A DNA stretch of 48,388 bases, from the NCBI GenBank assembly GCA_017960605.1, contig JAGCYV010000026.1:1-48388 (forward strand). Direction: 5' to 3'. This DNA comes from Bacteroidales bacterium. Lineage in GTDB: Bacteria > Bacteroidota > Bacteroidia > Bacteroidales > P3. Positions 29,696-38,208 of the stretch are shown here, piece after piece. The notes below the pieces were generated by a model. The model made no database searches and was not told where the DNA came from. It worked only from the letters and a program-made list of their open reading frames with translations. The translations under genes and the position numbers were made by a program. The number at the start of each line of letters is the position of its first letter. Position 1 is the first letter of the stretch.

Positions 29696-29773
29696 CCTCC
29701 GTCTCACCTCCGTCTTTCAACGGAGGTGAGACGGAGGTAAGACGGAGGTAAGACGGAGGTGAGACGGAGGTGA
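29696..29773. repeat. 11-base-period array with an 18-bp perfect hairpin
   Basis: CCTCCGTCTCACCTCCGT (29696-29713) pairs perfectly with its inverse at 29720-29737 across CTTTCA. It continues as five GGAGGT(G/A)AGAC 11-mers to 29773. The same sequence, inverted, occurs at 44784-44847. It sits between the Nudix and protease genes; the flanking gap 29668-29844 has no other feature. Confidence 0.8.
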
Positions 29774-29844
29774 TAAAGAAGGAATAGTTTTTTTCGGATA
29801 GAATATAATAATAAATAAGGGATGGCGTTATAACGTGAAACGCG

Positions 29845-31449
29845 ATGAATCAGAACCAAAAACAGACGCAACGAGGCAACTTCATCCTAGTATTGGTGGC
29901 CATGGTGCTGGGAGTGCTGATGGGGTTGATGTTCGCCGGGAACAGCCACCGGCGCCCTTCCGCCGCAACCCCCTTGCAGGGCAAGATGGACGAGGTGATG
30001 GGGCTGGTGGAGCACGAATATGTCGATAGGGTGAACACCGACTCGCTGAGCGAGCGCCTGCTGGCGGTGATGCTGAGCGAGTTGGACCCTCACAGCTCCT
30101 ACCTGTCGGCTCGCGAGACGGAACGCGCCGACGAGTTGATGCGCGGCAATTTCGAGGGCGTGGGTCTAGTGTTGCACCGCGAGGGCGACACGACCTACGT
30201 GGGACAGGTGCTGAGCGACGGCCCCTCAGCCGGCTTGGGCATCCGTCCGGGCGACCTGATCCTCTGTGTGGATGGCGACACCGTGAGCGGCACCGGCATG
30301 ACGGCCGACTCGGTGGTGGCACACCTGCGGGGTCCACGGGGCACCAGCGTCGAAGTGATGATACTGCGCCACACGGCCGACGGCATCGACCCGACGCCCC
30401 TGCGGTTCAAGATACGCCGCGGTGTGATAGACCACAAAACCGTGCCGTTGAGCACCATGCTCGACGACACGACGGGCTATATCCTGCTGACCACTTTCGC
30501 CAGCACCAGCCATGAAGAGTTCCGCCACGCCCTGCGACAACTCAAGAGCCAGGGTATGCGGCACCTGATATTCGACCTGCGCGGCAACGGCGGCGGCTCG
30601 CTGCAGAGCGCCGTAGGCATCGCGGGCGACCTGCTTCCGCGCGGCAGCCTGATTGTCTATACCCAAGGAGCCCATTCGCGCCGCAACAACGTCAAAGCCC
30701 GTTTCAACGGCCTCTACACTGAAGGCCGCGTGACGGTGATGATCGACGAAAGCTCGGCCTCGGCCAGCGAGGTGGTCAGCGGCGCCCTGCAGGACAACGA
30801 CCGTGCCACGGTGGCCGGCCGCCGGAGCTTCGGCAAAGGGTTGGTGCAGACCGAATTCTCGCTGGGCGACGGTTCGTCGGTGCTGCTCACCACGGCGCGC
30901 TACTACACCCCCTCGGGACGCTGCATACAGCGACCCTACGACGAAGGGACGGACGAATACTACCGCAGCTATGTGCAGCAGCTGATAGACGACAGCTATG
31001 CCGACACGGCGGCTGTGACCGACACCACGCCCTACTACACCGTGGGCGGCCGGGTGGTCTATGGTGGCGGCGGCATCACGCCCGACATCATCCTCCCCTA
31101 CCGCAAAGACAGTTCGTTCATCTACTACAACCGGCTGGCATCGGCCGGGCTGCTGAACCGCGTGGCGTTCGACCATGTGAAGCACCACGGCGGCGACCTG
31201 CAGAGACGCTATGCCGACGGCGATGCCTTCATCAAAAACTTCCGGACCGACAGCCGCCTGCTGCAAGAGGTGGCCCGCCGGGGCGAGAAGGCCGGCATAG
31301 CACGCAACGAGCGAAGCCTCAAGGCACAACAGGGGCTGATGGCCAACATGATGAAAGCCTACATAGGACAGGCCCTCTTTGGCGACGCAGTGTTCTACCG
31401 CGTGCTGCTGAATGAGGACGAAGACCTGAAGAAAGTAATAGGATACTGA
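29845..31449 (+). CDS. C-terminal processing peptidase (S41 family)
   Basis: 534 residues. One N-terminal membrane anchor (12-30), a PDZ domain (about 95-185, G-V-G-L-V-L-H ... G-I-R-P-G-D-L-I-L), then the S41 protease core: F-D-L-R-G-N-G-G-G (243-251), D-E-S-S-A-S-A-S-E-V with Ser306 the likely nucleophile, and Lys331 in S-F-G-K-G-L-V-Q (25 residues later, as in Prc/CtpA). It is periplasmic and cleaves C-terminal tails of exported proteins. It is followed at 21 bases by a thiol oxidoreductase gene. The ATG at 29845 gives the membrane anchor; a shorter overlapping frame at 29835 is not real. Confidence 0.9.
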   Translation: MNQNQKQTQRGNFILVLVAMVLGVLMGLMFAGNSHRRPSAATPLQGKMDEVMGLVEHEYVDRVNTDSLSERLLAVMLSELDPHSSYLSARETERADELMRGNFEGVGLVLHREGDTTYVGQVLSDGPSAGLGIRPGDLILCVDGDTVSGTGMTADSVVAHLRGPRGTSVEVMILRHTADGIDPTPLRFKIRRGVIDHKTVPLSTMLDDTTGYILLTTFASTSHEEFRHALRQLKSQGMRHLIFDLRGNGGGSLQSAVGIAGDLLPRGSLIVYTQGAHSRRNNVKARFNGLYTEGRVTVMIDESSASASEVVSGALQDNDRATVAGRRSFGKGLVQTEFSLGDGSSVLLTTARYYTPSGRCIQRPYDEGTDEYYRSYVQQLIDDSYADTAAVTDTTPYYTVGGRVVYGGGGITPDIILPYRKDSSFIYYNRLASAGLLNRVAFDHVKHHGGDLQRRYADGDAFIKNFRTDSRLLQEVARRGEKAGIARNERSLKAQQGLMANMMKAYIGQALFGDAVFYRVLLNEDEDLKKVIGY

Positions 31450-31470
31450 AAAAAAACGAAAACGGAAAAT

Positions 31471-32505
31471 ATGAAGAAACTGATCCTTGCCATTGCCATG
31501 CTGCTGCCGCTGGCCCTGACGGCACAGAAAAGCAGCCTCACCGTCAACGTGAAGAACTTCGGCGAAGGGATGAGCCTGACGGTGCTTGAGCCACAAGGCG
31601 GACGCCTGCAGCCGACAGACACCCTGACAGCCGACCGCAAGGGCAATTTCCGATTGGAACGGCGTGCGACAGAGCCTTCTTTCTTCGCCCTCACACCCAC
31701 CCAGGCCCAAGGGCCTGCGGTGCATGTGCTACTACTGCCGGGCGAGAAGGTGAACCTCAGCATGGATTACCGCCAACAAGGCAATTTCATGCATATCACC
31801 GGTGTCAAAGGGTCGAAGAACATGGAGCTCTACCGACAGTACAACAACTTGATGGCGGAGGTGATGGACCGGCCGTCGCTGCAAGCCTCGCTGCCGATGC
31901 AGATGGAGCGGCTGGTCGGCGAGAATCCCACCGAACTGATGAGCGCCTTCCTGGTGACCTACTTTGAGAGCGCCTTCGACCAGTACGCATTGCTCTACAA
32001 GACGGTATATGACTCGCTGGCGGGCCGTTACCCCCACCATGAATTCGTGCGTCATCTGGGCGACAAGGTCAAGAACGTGGTGGCCGCGGGGATGGAAGCC
32101 CCCGACATCGTGCTGGCCGGACGTGACGGAAGAGAGATGAAGCTAAGCGACCTGCGAGGCAAGGTGGTGCTGATCGACTTCTGGGCTTCGTGGTGCCGTC
32201 CCTGCCGTGCCGAGAACCCCAACGTGGTGAGGATGTACAACCAATACAAAGGCCGTGGATTCGAGATCTTCAGCGTGTCGCTCGACAACAACCGCGAGGC
32301 ATGGTTGAAAGCCATCGAGACCGACGGGTTGGTGTGGCCCAACCATGTGAGCGACCTGCGCGGATGGAGTTCAGCCGCCGGCCGCCTTTACGGCATCAAC
32401 TCCATACCCGCCACCGTGCTCGTCGATCGCGACGGGAAGGTGATGGCACGTAATTTGCGGGGACCTCAACTGGAACAAACACTCAAAGAAATATTCGGAG
32501 AATGA
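31471..32505 (+). CDS. TlpA-like thiol:disulfide protein with N-terminal beta domain
   Basis: 344 residues. Signal peptide at 1-19 (L-L-P-L-A-L-T-A-Q), an N-terminal DUF4369-like beta domain (25-120), helical segment (130-205) and a C-terminal thioredoxin/AhpC-TSA fold (215-344). The active site is W-C-R-P-C at 241-245; P411-type cis-Pro lies in S-I-P-A-T-V. It likely acts in the periplasm on cysteine redox state. Overlaps mrp by ATGA. The genes ctp-tlpA-mrp-nifU-like-cob form one run. Confidence 0.87.
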   Translation: MKKLILAIAMLLPLALTAQKSSLTVNVKNFGEGMSLTVLEPQGGRLQPTDTLTADRKGNFRLERRATEPSFFALTPTQAQGPAVHVLLLPGEKVNLSMDYRQQGNFMHITGVKGSKNMELYRQYNNLMAEVMDRPSLQASLPMQMERLVGENPTELMSAFLVTYFESAFDQYALLYKTVYDSLAGRYPHHEFVRHLGDKVKNVVAAGMEAPDIVLAGRDGREMKLSDLRGKVVLIDFWASWCRPCRAENPNVVRMYNQYKGRGFEIFSVSLDNNREAWLKAIETDGLVWPNHVSDLRGWSSAAGRLYGINSIPATVLVDRDGKVMARNLRGPQLEQTLKEIFGE

Positions 32506-33581
32506 TAACGACAACACAGATAGAGATGGCCTTGGGCCATGTGAACGACCCCGACTTGGGTCGCAGCCTGACTGAATTAGGCATGATAGAAAACATCAAG
32601 GTCGAGGGCAAGAAGGTAAGTTTCGACCTGGTACTCACCACCCCCGCCTGTCCCATGAAGAAAAAGATGAGCGACGACTGTATCACCGCCATCCACGAGC
32701 TGGTGGATCGCGAAGCCGAGGTGGAGATCAACCTCACCAGCAAACCGCAGCCCGACCCCAAAGAGGAGTTCAAGGAGGTGTTCAAAAACATCCACCACAC
32801 CATCGTGGTGGCCTCGGGCAAAGGCGGCGTAGGCAAGAGCACCGTGGCGGTGAACCTGGCCATCTCGTTGGCCAAGACCGGTGCCAAAGTAGGTCTGGTC
32901 GATGCCGATATCTACGGTCCTTCCATCCCCATCATGCTAGGTGTCGAGGGCGAGGAAATCTATGGCCACAAAGTGGGTGACAAGACCTATATGCTGCCCA
33001 TTGAGAAATATGGCGTCAAGCTAATGTCGGTAGGCTTCTTCGTCGATGCCGACAAGGCACTTGCATGGCGCGGACCCATGGCCAGCGGCGCGTTGAAGCA
33101 ACTGCTTGGAGAGACCTGGTGGGACGAGATTGACTACCTGGTGGTCGATATGCCTCCGGGAACGGGCGACATACAGCTCACCCTGGCGCAAAGCATCCCT
33201 GTGAGCGGCGCCATCATCGTGAGCACCCCCCAGCAGGTGGCGCTGGCCGACGTGGTGCGCGGCGTGGAGCTGTTCCGCAACGAGGCGGTGAACATCCCTG
33301 TGCTGGGTTTTGTGGAGAACATGGCCTGGTTCACCCCCGCCGAACTGCCGCAGAACAAGTATTACATCTTCGGGAAAGGCGGCTGCAAGAAGTTGGCCGA
33401 AGAGATGCAGATTCCCCTGCTGGGCGAGATTCCCCTGGTGCAGAGCATCGCCGAGAGCGGAGACAGCGGCAAGCCCGCGGCCCTCTTCAACCCCGCCCAA
33501 ACCGACGACCCCGTGCGCGAAGCCTTCGACAACCTGGCCCAGAACACCATCACCGAGATCTGCAAACTTAACTTGAAGTAG
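32502..33581 (+). CDS. Mrp/ApbC-type Fe-S cluster carrier ATPase
   Basis: 359 residues. N-terminal MIP18/DUF59-like domain (1-80, with C-P-M in 50-52), then a MinD-like P-loop: G-K-G-G-V-G-K-S (106-113), switch D-A-D-I-Y-G-P-S (from about 130) and D-M-P-P-G-T-G-D. The usual C-terminal CxxC of ApbC is missing (E-N-M-A-W-F-T-P-A-E-L-P instead), as I recall in Bacteroidetes members, so cluster binding must differ. It moves Fe-S clusters to target proteins; the NifU-like neighbour supports this. Confidence 0.88.
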   Translation: MITTTQIEMALGHVNDPDLGRSLTELGMIENIKVEGKKVSFDLVLTTPACPMKKKMSDDCITAIHELVDREAEVEINLTSKPQPDPKEEFKEVFKNIHHTIVVASGKGGVGKSTVAVNLAISLAKTGAKVGLVDADIYGPSIPIMLGVEGEEIYGHKVGDKTYMLPIEKYGVKLMSVGFFVDADKALAWRGPMASGALKQLLGETWWDEIDYLVVDMPPGTGDIQLTLAQSIPVSGAIIVSTPQQVALADVVRGVELFRNEAVNIPVLGFVENMAWFTPAELPQNKYYIFGKGGCKKLAEEMQIPLLGEIPLVQSIAESGDSGKPAALFNPAQTDDPVREAFDNLAQNTITEICKLNLK

Positions 33582-33599
33582 TTAAGTAGTCAAGTAGTT
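33576..33599. repeat. Period-8 array between mrp and nifU-like genes
   Basis: Three units AAGTAGTT, AAGTAGTC, AAGTAGTT; the last six bases of mrp are included in the first unit. Confidence 0.6.
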
Positions 33600-33619
33600 A
33601 AAGTTAAGACAATAGAGCA

Positions 33620-33865
33620 ATGACCGATCAAGAGAAACCCATCGTAGAGCAGAAAGTGAAAAACGCTTTGGCCCAGATACGCCCCTACTTGCAACAAGAC
33701 GGTGGCGACGTGGAATATGTGGATATGACCGCCGAAGGAGTTGTTATCGTACGTTTGCAGGGCCACTGCGGCACCTGTCCCCATGCCATGCAGACCCTCA
33801 AGCAGGGTATCGAGCAAGCTATCAAAAAAGTGATTCCCGAAGTGAAAAGCGTAGAAAGAGTATGA
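33620..33865 (+). CDS. NifU C-terminal domain-like Fe-S scaffold protein
   Basis: 81 residues, the complete size for a single NifU_C domain. The key motif is H-C-G-T-C-P-H (CxxC, about 51-57) following V-I-V-R-L-Q-G. N-A-L-A-Q-I-R-P-Y-L-Q-Q-D-G-G-D-V (about 15-31) is the family helix-turn. It carries or assembles Fe-S clusters in the cytoplasm, alongside Mrp immediately upstream, and overlaps the next gene by ATGA. Confidence 0.92.
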   Translation: MTDQEKPIVEQKVKNALAQIRPYLQQDGGDVEYVDMTAEGVVIVRLQGHCGTCPHAMQTLKQGIEQAIKKVIPEVKSVERV

Positions 33866-34407
33866 TATACACCAAGACTGGCGACAAAGGAACCACCTCG
33901 CTTGTGGGTGGCAGCCGTGTGAGCAAGGACGATGCCCGTGTGGAAGCCTACGGCACCATCGATGAACTCAATTCCCATATCGGTCTGCTGGCCGAGATGA
34001 TACGTCCGTTGGAAGGTGGCTACTACGACGAGTTGAAAGCCGTGCAGCACAACCTATTCACCTTGCAGACCCTCCTGGCCACCGAGGACGAGAATCTTTA
34101 TGCCCGACTGCCGCAGCTACCCGAGGATGAAGTGGAGCTGCTGGAGCGACAGATTGACACCCTCACCGATTTGCTGCCCAAATTGCAGAACTTTGTCATT
34201 GCCGGCGGAAACACCATCGGTGCCCAATGCCACGTCTGCCGCACCGTCTGCCGACGTGCCGAGCGACGTGTGGTCACCCTGGCTCGACAGGCCCATGTCG
34301 ATGAGGTGCTGATGCGCTATCTCAACCGGCTAAGCGACTACCTTTTTGTCCTCGCCCGACGTGCCGTTGTGGCCGACGGAAAGGACGAAGACTTGTATAT
34401 CAATTGA
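33862..34407 (+). CDS. Cob(I)yrinic acid a,c-diamide adenosyltransferase (PduO type)
   Basis: 181 residues, full PduO-type fold. Y-T-K-T-G-D-K-G-T-T-S-L (3-14) is the ATP loop; D-E-L-N-S-H-I-G (34-41) and R-R-A-E-R-R-V (about 130-136) are conserved helices. It transfers the adenosyl group from ATP to cob(I)alamin to make adenosylcobalamin, used by B12-dependent mutases. Translationally coupled to the NifU-like gene. The transcript after it has no terminator before the next promoter at 34433. Confidence 0.9.
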   Translation: MIYTKTGDKGTTSLVGGSRVSKDDARVEAYGTIDELNSHIGLLAEMIRPLEGGYYDELKAVQHNLFTLQTLLATEDENLYARLPQLPEDEVELLERQIDTLTDLLPKLQNFVIAGGNTIGAQCHVCRTVCRRAERRVVTLARQAHVDEVLMRYLNRLSDYLFVLARRAVVADGKDEDLYIN

Positions 34408-34432
34408 TTGAAAAAAACACAAAAAAAAATCT

Positions 34433-34462
34433 TTGCCAGTATTGGAATTTGATGTACTTTTG
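34433..34462 (+). promoter_or_regulatory. Consensus promoter for the DUF2795 gene
   Basis: TTG (34433-34435), 19 bases, TACTTTTG (34455-34462). Transcription would start near 34469, which rules out the TTG at 34471 and supports ATG at 34486. Confidence 0.8.
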
Positions 34463-34485
34463 CAAAAAATTTGGAGAAACAGAGT

Positions 34486-34707
34486 ATGTATTGGACACTT
34501 GAATTAGCATCGAAACTGGAAGACGCCCCTTGGCCCGCAACAAAGGAGGAACTGATTGATTATGCACAACGTACAGGCGCCCCTATGGAAGTCATTGAGA
34601 ACTTGCAGGAGATAGAAGACGAGGGCGACCAGTATGAGGCAATCGAAGATATTTGGCCTGACTACCCCACCAAAGAGGACTTTTTCTTTGAAGAAGACGA
34701 ATATTAG
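34486..34707 (+). CDS. DUF2795 family protein
   Basis: 73 residues from the ATG at 34486; an in-frame TTG at 34471 lies almost on the transcription start and is rejected. M-Y-W-T-L-E-L-A-S-K-L-E-D-A-P-W-P-A-T-K-E-E-L-I-D-Y is the DUF2795 core, followed by an acidic tail (E-E-D-E-Y). It is a small cytoplasmic protein, very frequent in Bacteroidetes, and has no known activity. Its last 20 bases overlap the next gene. Confidence 0.88.
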   Translation: MYWTLELASKLEDAPWPATKEELIDYAQRTGAPMEVIENLQEIEDEGDQYEAIEDIWPDYPTKEDFFFEEDEY

Positions 34708-35458
34708 TATCGTCGGCGCCGGCAATGTGGCCACCCACCTTGCGTTGGCGCTCCATGGAGTCGGCTGCACCATCCGACAGGTGCTCGCTCGCTCGCTTGA
34801 CCATGCACAACTTTTGGCTCGCCGTGTCGATGCCCAGCCCATCTGCGACTGGCGTCGGCTCGACGAGGATGCCGATGTGTATCTTCTAGCCGTAGGGGAC
34901 GATGCCCTATATGATCTGGCCCTCGACCTGCGACTCCCCAATGCATTGGTGGTTCACACCTCAGGCTCCACACCTCTTTCCGTACTAAAACCCGTCAGTC
35001 GGCACCACGGCGTGCTCTGGTCGCCACAGACTTTTGTGCGCGACATCGCCATGGACTACAGGCATCTGCCTCTTTGCATCGAAGCCTCCACCCCACAAGA
35101 TGAAAGCGCACTCGAGAATCTGACGCAACTTATCAGCCCCTGTGTCTATCACCTTGACTACGAGCAGCGCCGTCACGCCCATTTGGCGGCAGTGATGGTG
35201 AGCAACTTCGTCAATGCCATAAATGCAACAGCCCACGACTATCTGGATAGTCATGGACTGAATCCTGAAATGTTGCGGCCGTTGGCCGAACAGACACTTG
35301 CCAAATGGGATTATGGCAACCTGTGGCTCCAGCAGACCGGTCCTGCAGCCCGACGCGACGGAAAGACCCTCGATGCCCAACGCCGTCTACTGGCCAAAGA
35401 CCCTGAGTTGCTGGCTCTGTTTGACCAGTTGACCAGCCTCATACAATCGCATACCTGA
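34688..35458 (+). CDS. DUF2520 / Rossmann-fold oxidoreductase-like protein
   Basis: 256 residues. The chosen start is TTG at 34688 (L-K-K-T-N-I-S-I-V-G-A-G-N), preceded by AGAGG; an ATG at 34634 would add residues that duplicate the end of the DUF2795 gene in another frame. N-I-S-I-V-G-A-G-N-V-A-T-H-L-A (5-19) is a GxGxxA dinucleotide-binding loop; residues 110-240 are a helical DUF2520 domain (H-L-A-A-V-M-V-S-N-F). Homologues bind NADP, but the substrate is unknown. Next gene overlaps by one base. Confidence 0.85.
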   Translation: MKKTNISIVGAGNVATHLALALHGVGCTIRQVLARSLDHAQLLARRVDAQPICDWRRLDEDADVYLLAVGDDALYDLALDLRLPNALVVHTSGSTPLSVLKPVSRHHGVLWSPQTFVRDIAMDYRHLPLCIEASTPQDESALENLTQLISPCVYHLDYEQRRHAHLAAVMVSNFVNAINATAHDYLDSHGLNPEMLRPLAEQTLAKWDYGNLWLQQTGPAARRDGKTLDAQRRLLAKDPELLALFDQLTSLIQSHT

Positions 35459-36264
35459 TGGCTATCTTCGTTGATACCCACTGCCATCTCTACGACGAAG
35501 CATTTGACGACGACCGTGACGATGCTATCCAGCGAGCATTAAATGTCGGAGTGACCACCATGCTGCTGCCCGACATCGACAGTTCCAGCACTCCGCGCCT
35601 CGATGCATTGCAGGCACAGTATCCTGATGTTTTCCGTTCCATGGCGGGCCTACACCCCACCTCGGTTAAAGAAGATTTCCAACAGGAACTGGAACATGTG
35701 CATGCACGACTCTTTGCCAATAACACTTTTGTTGCTGTCGGCGAAATAGGCATGGACCTCTATTGGGACCGGACTTTTGAGGCTCAGCAGCGTGAAGTGC
35801 TTAAGACACAGATGCTATGGGCAGAAGAATTGGATTTGCCTGTCTGCCTTCACATTCGCAAAGCCCACAACGAAGTCTTTGGTGTGCTACGGGATATCAA
35901 CCGACCTGCCTGGAGGGGTGTGATGCATTGCTTCGGCGGCAGTGTACAGGAGGCACGGCGAGCTGTCGAGATGGGATTCCATCTCGGCATCGGCGGCGTG
36001 GTGACCTTCAAGAACGCCGGAATGGCCGACGTTGTTAAAGCAATACCCCTTGAACGGCTTCTCCTCGAGACCGACGCTCCCTATCTCAGCCCCGTGCCAC
36101 ATCGTGGCCAACGCAACGAAAGTGCCTATATCCCTCTTGTGGCCCAAAAGATTGCCGAAATCAAAGGCATCACCCTCGACGAAGTGGCATCGGTCACTAC
36201 CGCCAATGCCCGAGCCCTCTTCCGTCGTATCTTAACGGCAGAAAAAAATCCCACGAATCAATAA
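35458..36264 (+). CDS. TatD family metal-dependent hydrolase
   Basis: 268 residues. V-D-T-H-C-H-L-Y (5-12) with the metal-binding HxH, G-E-I-G-M-D-L-Y-W-D (about 95-104), H-I-R-K-A (about 126-130), and E-T-D-A-P-Y-L (about 203-209) are the metal site signatures of TatD-type DNases. It trims DNA or acts on other phosphodiesters in quality control; which is not visible. Starts inside the stop codon of the DUF2520 gene. Confidence 0.9.
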   Translation: MAIFVDTHCHLYDEAFDDDRDDAIQRALNVGVTTMLLPDIDSSSTPRLDALQAQYPDVFRSMAGLHPTSVKEDFQQELEHVHARLFANNTFVAVGEIGMDLYWDRTFEAQQREVLKTQMLWAEELDLPVCLHIRKAHNEVFGVLRDINRPAWRGVMHCFGGSVQEARRAVEMGFHLGIGGVVTFKNAGMADVVKAIPLERLLLETDAPYLSPVPHRGQRNESAYIPLVAQKIAEIKGITLDEVASVTTANARALFRRILTAEKNPTNQ

Positions 36265-36271
36265 AAAGTTG

Positions 36272-36279
36272 TATTTTTG
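36272..36279 (+). promoter_or_regulatory. Promoter box for the carboxyltransferase gene
   Basis: TATTTTTG matches TAnnTTTG. The transcription start would be close to 36284, just as the hairpin at 36283-36310 begins. Confidence 0.6.
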
Positions 36280-36282
36280 CAT

Positions 36283-36319
36283 TACCCCATTTCTTTGTTA
36301 GAATGGGGTAGTGTTTTTT
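36283..36319 (+). terminator. Terminator-like hairpin in the leader (possible attenuator)
   Basis: TACCCCATT (36283-36291) and AATGGGGTA (36302-36310), a perfect 9-bp stem with a 10-base loop, then GTGTTTTTT. It lies between the -7 box and the ATG at 36338. It may terminate tatD transcripts, or attenuate or stabilise the downstream mRNA. Confidence 0.6.
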
Positions 36320-36337
36320 ATATCAATTGATTACAAT

Positions 36338-38119
36338 ATGAAGAAAGAGATAAAATTCAGCCTTGTCTATCGTGACATGTGGCAAAGCAGCGGCAAATAT
36401 CAGCCGCGAGTGGATCAACTGACGCGCATCGCGCCGGTGATTGTGGAGATGGGTTGTTTCGACCGCATCGAAACCAACGGCGGTGCCTTCGAGCAGGTGA
36501 ACCTGATGTACGGAGAGAATCCCAACAAAGCCGTCCGTGCATGGACGAAGGAGTTCAACAAGGCTGGCATCCAGACCCATATGCTGGAACGTGCCTTGAA
36601 CGGGTTGCGTATGTATGGCGTACCGGCCGACGTACGTCGCCTAATGCCAAAAGTAAAGAAGGCTCAAGGTGTGGATATCATGCGCTCGTTCTGTGGGCTG
36701 AACGATCCGAGAAACCTGGAACTCAGCGTGAAGTATGCCAAGGAGGCCGGTATGATATCGCAGGCTGCCCTGAGCATCACCCACTCGCCGGTGCACACGG
36801 TAGAATATTACATGGGTATCGTGGATAAGTTGGTGGAGTTCGGCGCCGATGAAATCTGCCTGAAGGACATGGCCGGTGTGGGCCGTCCCGCCACCTTAGG
36901 TCGTTTGGTAAAGGAAATTAAGACCAAGTATCCGCATATCATCGTCCAATATCACGGACATACGGGTCCCGGCCTGTCGATGGCCAGCACCCTGATGGTG
37001 GCCGAGGCTGGTGCTGACGTGATTGATTGTGCAATGGAGCCTCTGTCTTGGGGTATGGTGCATCCCGACGTCATCTCGGTACAAGCCATGCTGAAAGATG
37101 CCGGCTTCCAGGTGAAAGACATCAATATGGACGCCTACATGGAGGCTCGTAAACTGACGCAGGAGTTTATCGATGACTTTTTAGGTCTGTATATCAACCC
37201 CGCCAATCGTATCAGCAGTTCGCTGCTGGTGGGTTGCGGCCTGCCCGGCGGCATGATGGGATCGATGATGAGCGACCTGCGCGGCGTGCACGGTGCCATC
37301 AATATGGCTTTAAAAAAGAATGGCAAGCCGGAGGTCAGCTTCGAGGAACTGACGGTGCAACTGTTTCAAGAGGTGGAACATATCTGGCCGATGCTGGGTT
37401 ATCCTCCGTTGGTGACCCCCTTCAGCCAATATACCAAAAACATAGCGGTGATGAATCTGCTCTCGATGGCACAGGGAAAACCTCGTTTCAGCCAGATTGA
37501 CAAGGACAGTTGGAGTATGATTCTGGGTCGCGCCGGCAAGTTACCCGGCGAGTTGTCCCCCGATATCGTGGAGTTGGCCAAGGCACAAGGCATGGAATTC
37601 TACACCGGTGTGCCGCAGGATGCCTACCCCGACGCCCTGCCGGAGTACATCAAAGAGATGGAGCAGAACGGCTGGGAGCGTGGCGAAGACGACGAGGAAC
37701 TGTTCGAACTGGCCATGCACGACCGCCAATACCGCGACTACAAGAGCGGTGTAGCCAAAGAGCGTTTCAACAAAGAGGTGGAGCAACTGAGAAGCGAAAA
37801 GGGGAAGGTGAAAAGCGAAAAAGCAGAAGCATCAACTACTGAACAGATTGCTCTTAACTACATCACACCGAAACACCCCAATGCGACACCCATCGTGGCT
37901 ACCGCCACGGGTCGCCTACTATGGGAGGTGCGCTTCGACGACCAAAGCACCGCTCCCGCCCCCAGCACGGAAGTGAAAGAGGGTGCGGCCTTGGGGCAGA
38001 TTGAGGCCTCGTATGCCATTGTGCCCCTCACCGCCCTGAAGAGCGGCAAAGTGATTGACACCTGCGCCAAACAAGGGCAAATGGTGAAGAAAGGGGATGT
38101 GATTGGATGGGTGGAGTAG
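36338..38119 (+). CDS. Carboxyltransferase alpha subunit (oxaloacetate decarboxylase/pyruvate carboxylase B-like)
   Basis: 593 residues from the ATG at 36338 (M-K-K-E-I-K-F-S-L). The long form from 36311 would overlap the hairpin. The catalytic carboxyltransferase domain is intact: V-Y-R-D-M-W-Q-S (9-16), I-C-L-K-D-M-A-G (carbamylated Lys region, about 177-184), Q-Y-H-G-H-T-G-P-G with the metal-binding HxH, and P-G-G-M-M-G-S-M-M. The C-terminal biotinyl-like domain (about 530-593) lacks the EAMKM biotin lysine: its tip reads E556-A-S-Y-A-I-V-P-L-T-A-L. Residues 485-496 are encoded by a heptamer array in the linker. Biotin would have to come from another protein. The decarboxylation substrate is inferred from the family. 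Confidence 0.88.
   Translation: MKKEIKFSLVYRDMWQSSGKYQPRVDQLTRIAPVIVEMGCFDRIETNGGAFEQVNLMYGENPNKAVRAWTKEFNKAGIQTHMLERALNGLRMYGVPADVRRLMPKVKKAQGVDIMRSFCGLNDPRNLELSVKYAKEAGMISQAALSITHSPVHTVEYYMGIVDKLVEFGADEICLKDMAGVGRPATLGRLVKEIKTKYPHIIVQYHGHTGPGLSMASTLMVAEAGADVIDCAMEPLSWGMVHPDVISVQAMLKDAGFQVKDINMDAYMEARKLTQEFIDDFLGLYINPANRISSSLLVGCGLPGGMMGSMMSDLRGVHGAINMALKKNGKPEVSFEELTVQLFQEVEHIWPMLGYPPLVTPFSQYTKNIAVMNLLSMAQGKPRFSQIDKDSWSMILGRAGKLPGELSPDIVELAKAQGMEFYTGVPQDAYPDALPEYIKEMEQNGWERGEDDEELFELAMHDRQYRDYKSGVAKERFNKEVEQLRSEKGKVKSEKAEASTTEQIALNYITPKHPNATPIVATATGRLLWEVRFDDQSTAPAPSTEVKEGAALGQIEASYAIVPLTALKSGKVIDTCAKQGQMVKKGDVIGWVE
37792..37826 (+). repeat. Heptamer array in the carboxyltransferase linker
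   Basis: Units AAGCGAA, AAGGGGA, AGGTGAA, AAGCGAA, AAAGCAG encode the Lys/Glu linker between catalytic and biotinyl-like domains. Confidence 0.65.
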
Positions 38120-38151
38120 TGGTTATCGCTTAATGTTTTTTTTAACTTTTT

Positions 38152-38182
38152 TTGTTCAGTTTGGAAAATGTTTGTATTTTTG
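38152..38182 (+). promoter_or_regulatory. Promoter for rnfA
   Basis: TTG (38152-38154) and TATTTTTG (38175-38182), spacer 20 bases. It gives rnfA a transcript of its own, separate from the carboxyltransferase gene. Confidence 0.65.
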
Positions 38183-38208
38183 CAACTCGAAATCTAATAT
38201 AGATTATT

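Noticed and set aside
30226-31725. 499-residue minus-strand frame opposite the S41 protease
   Set aside because: Shadow of a gene with clear catalytic motifs; it spans three real genes' boundaries.
34634-34687. Upstream extension of the DUF2520 gene from an ATG
   Set aside because: It reads the end of the DUF2795 gene in another frame; the TTG at 34688 has an AGAGG site and begins at the conserved fold.
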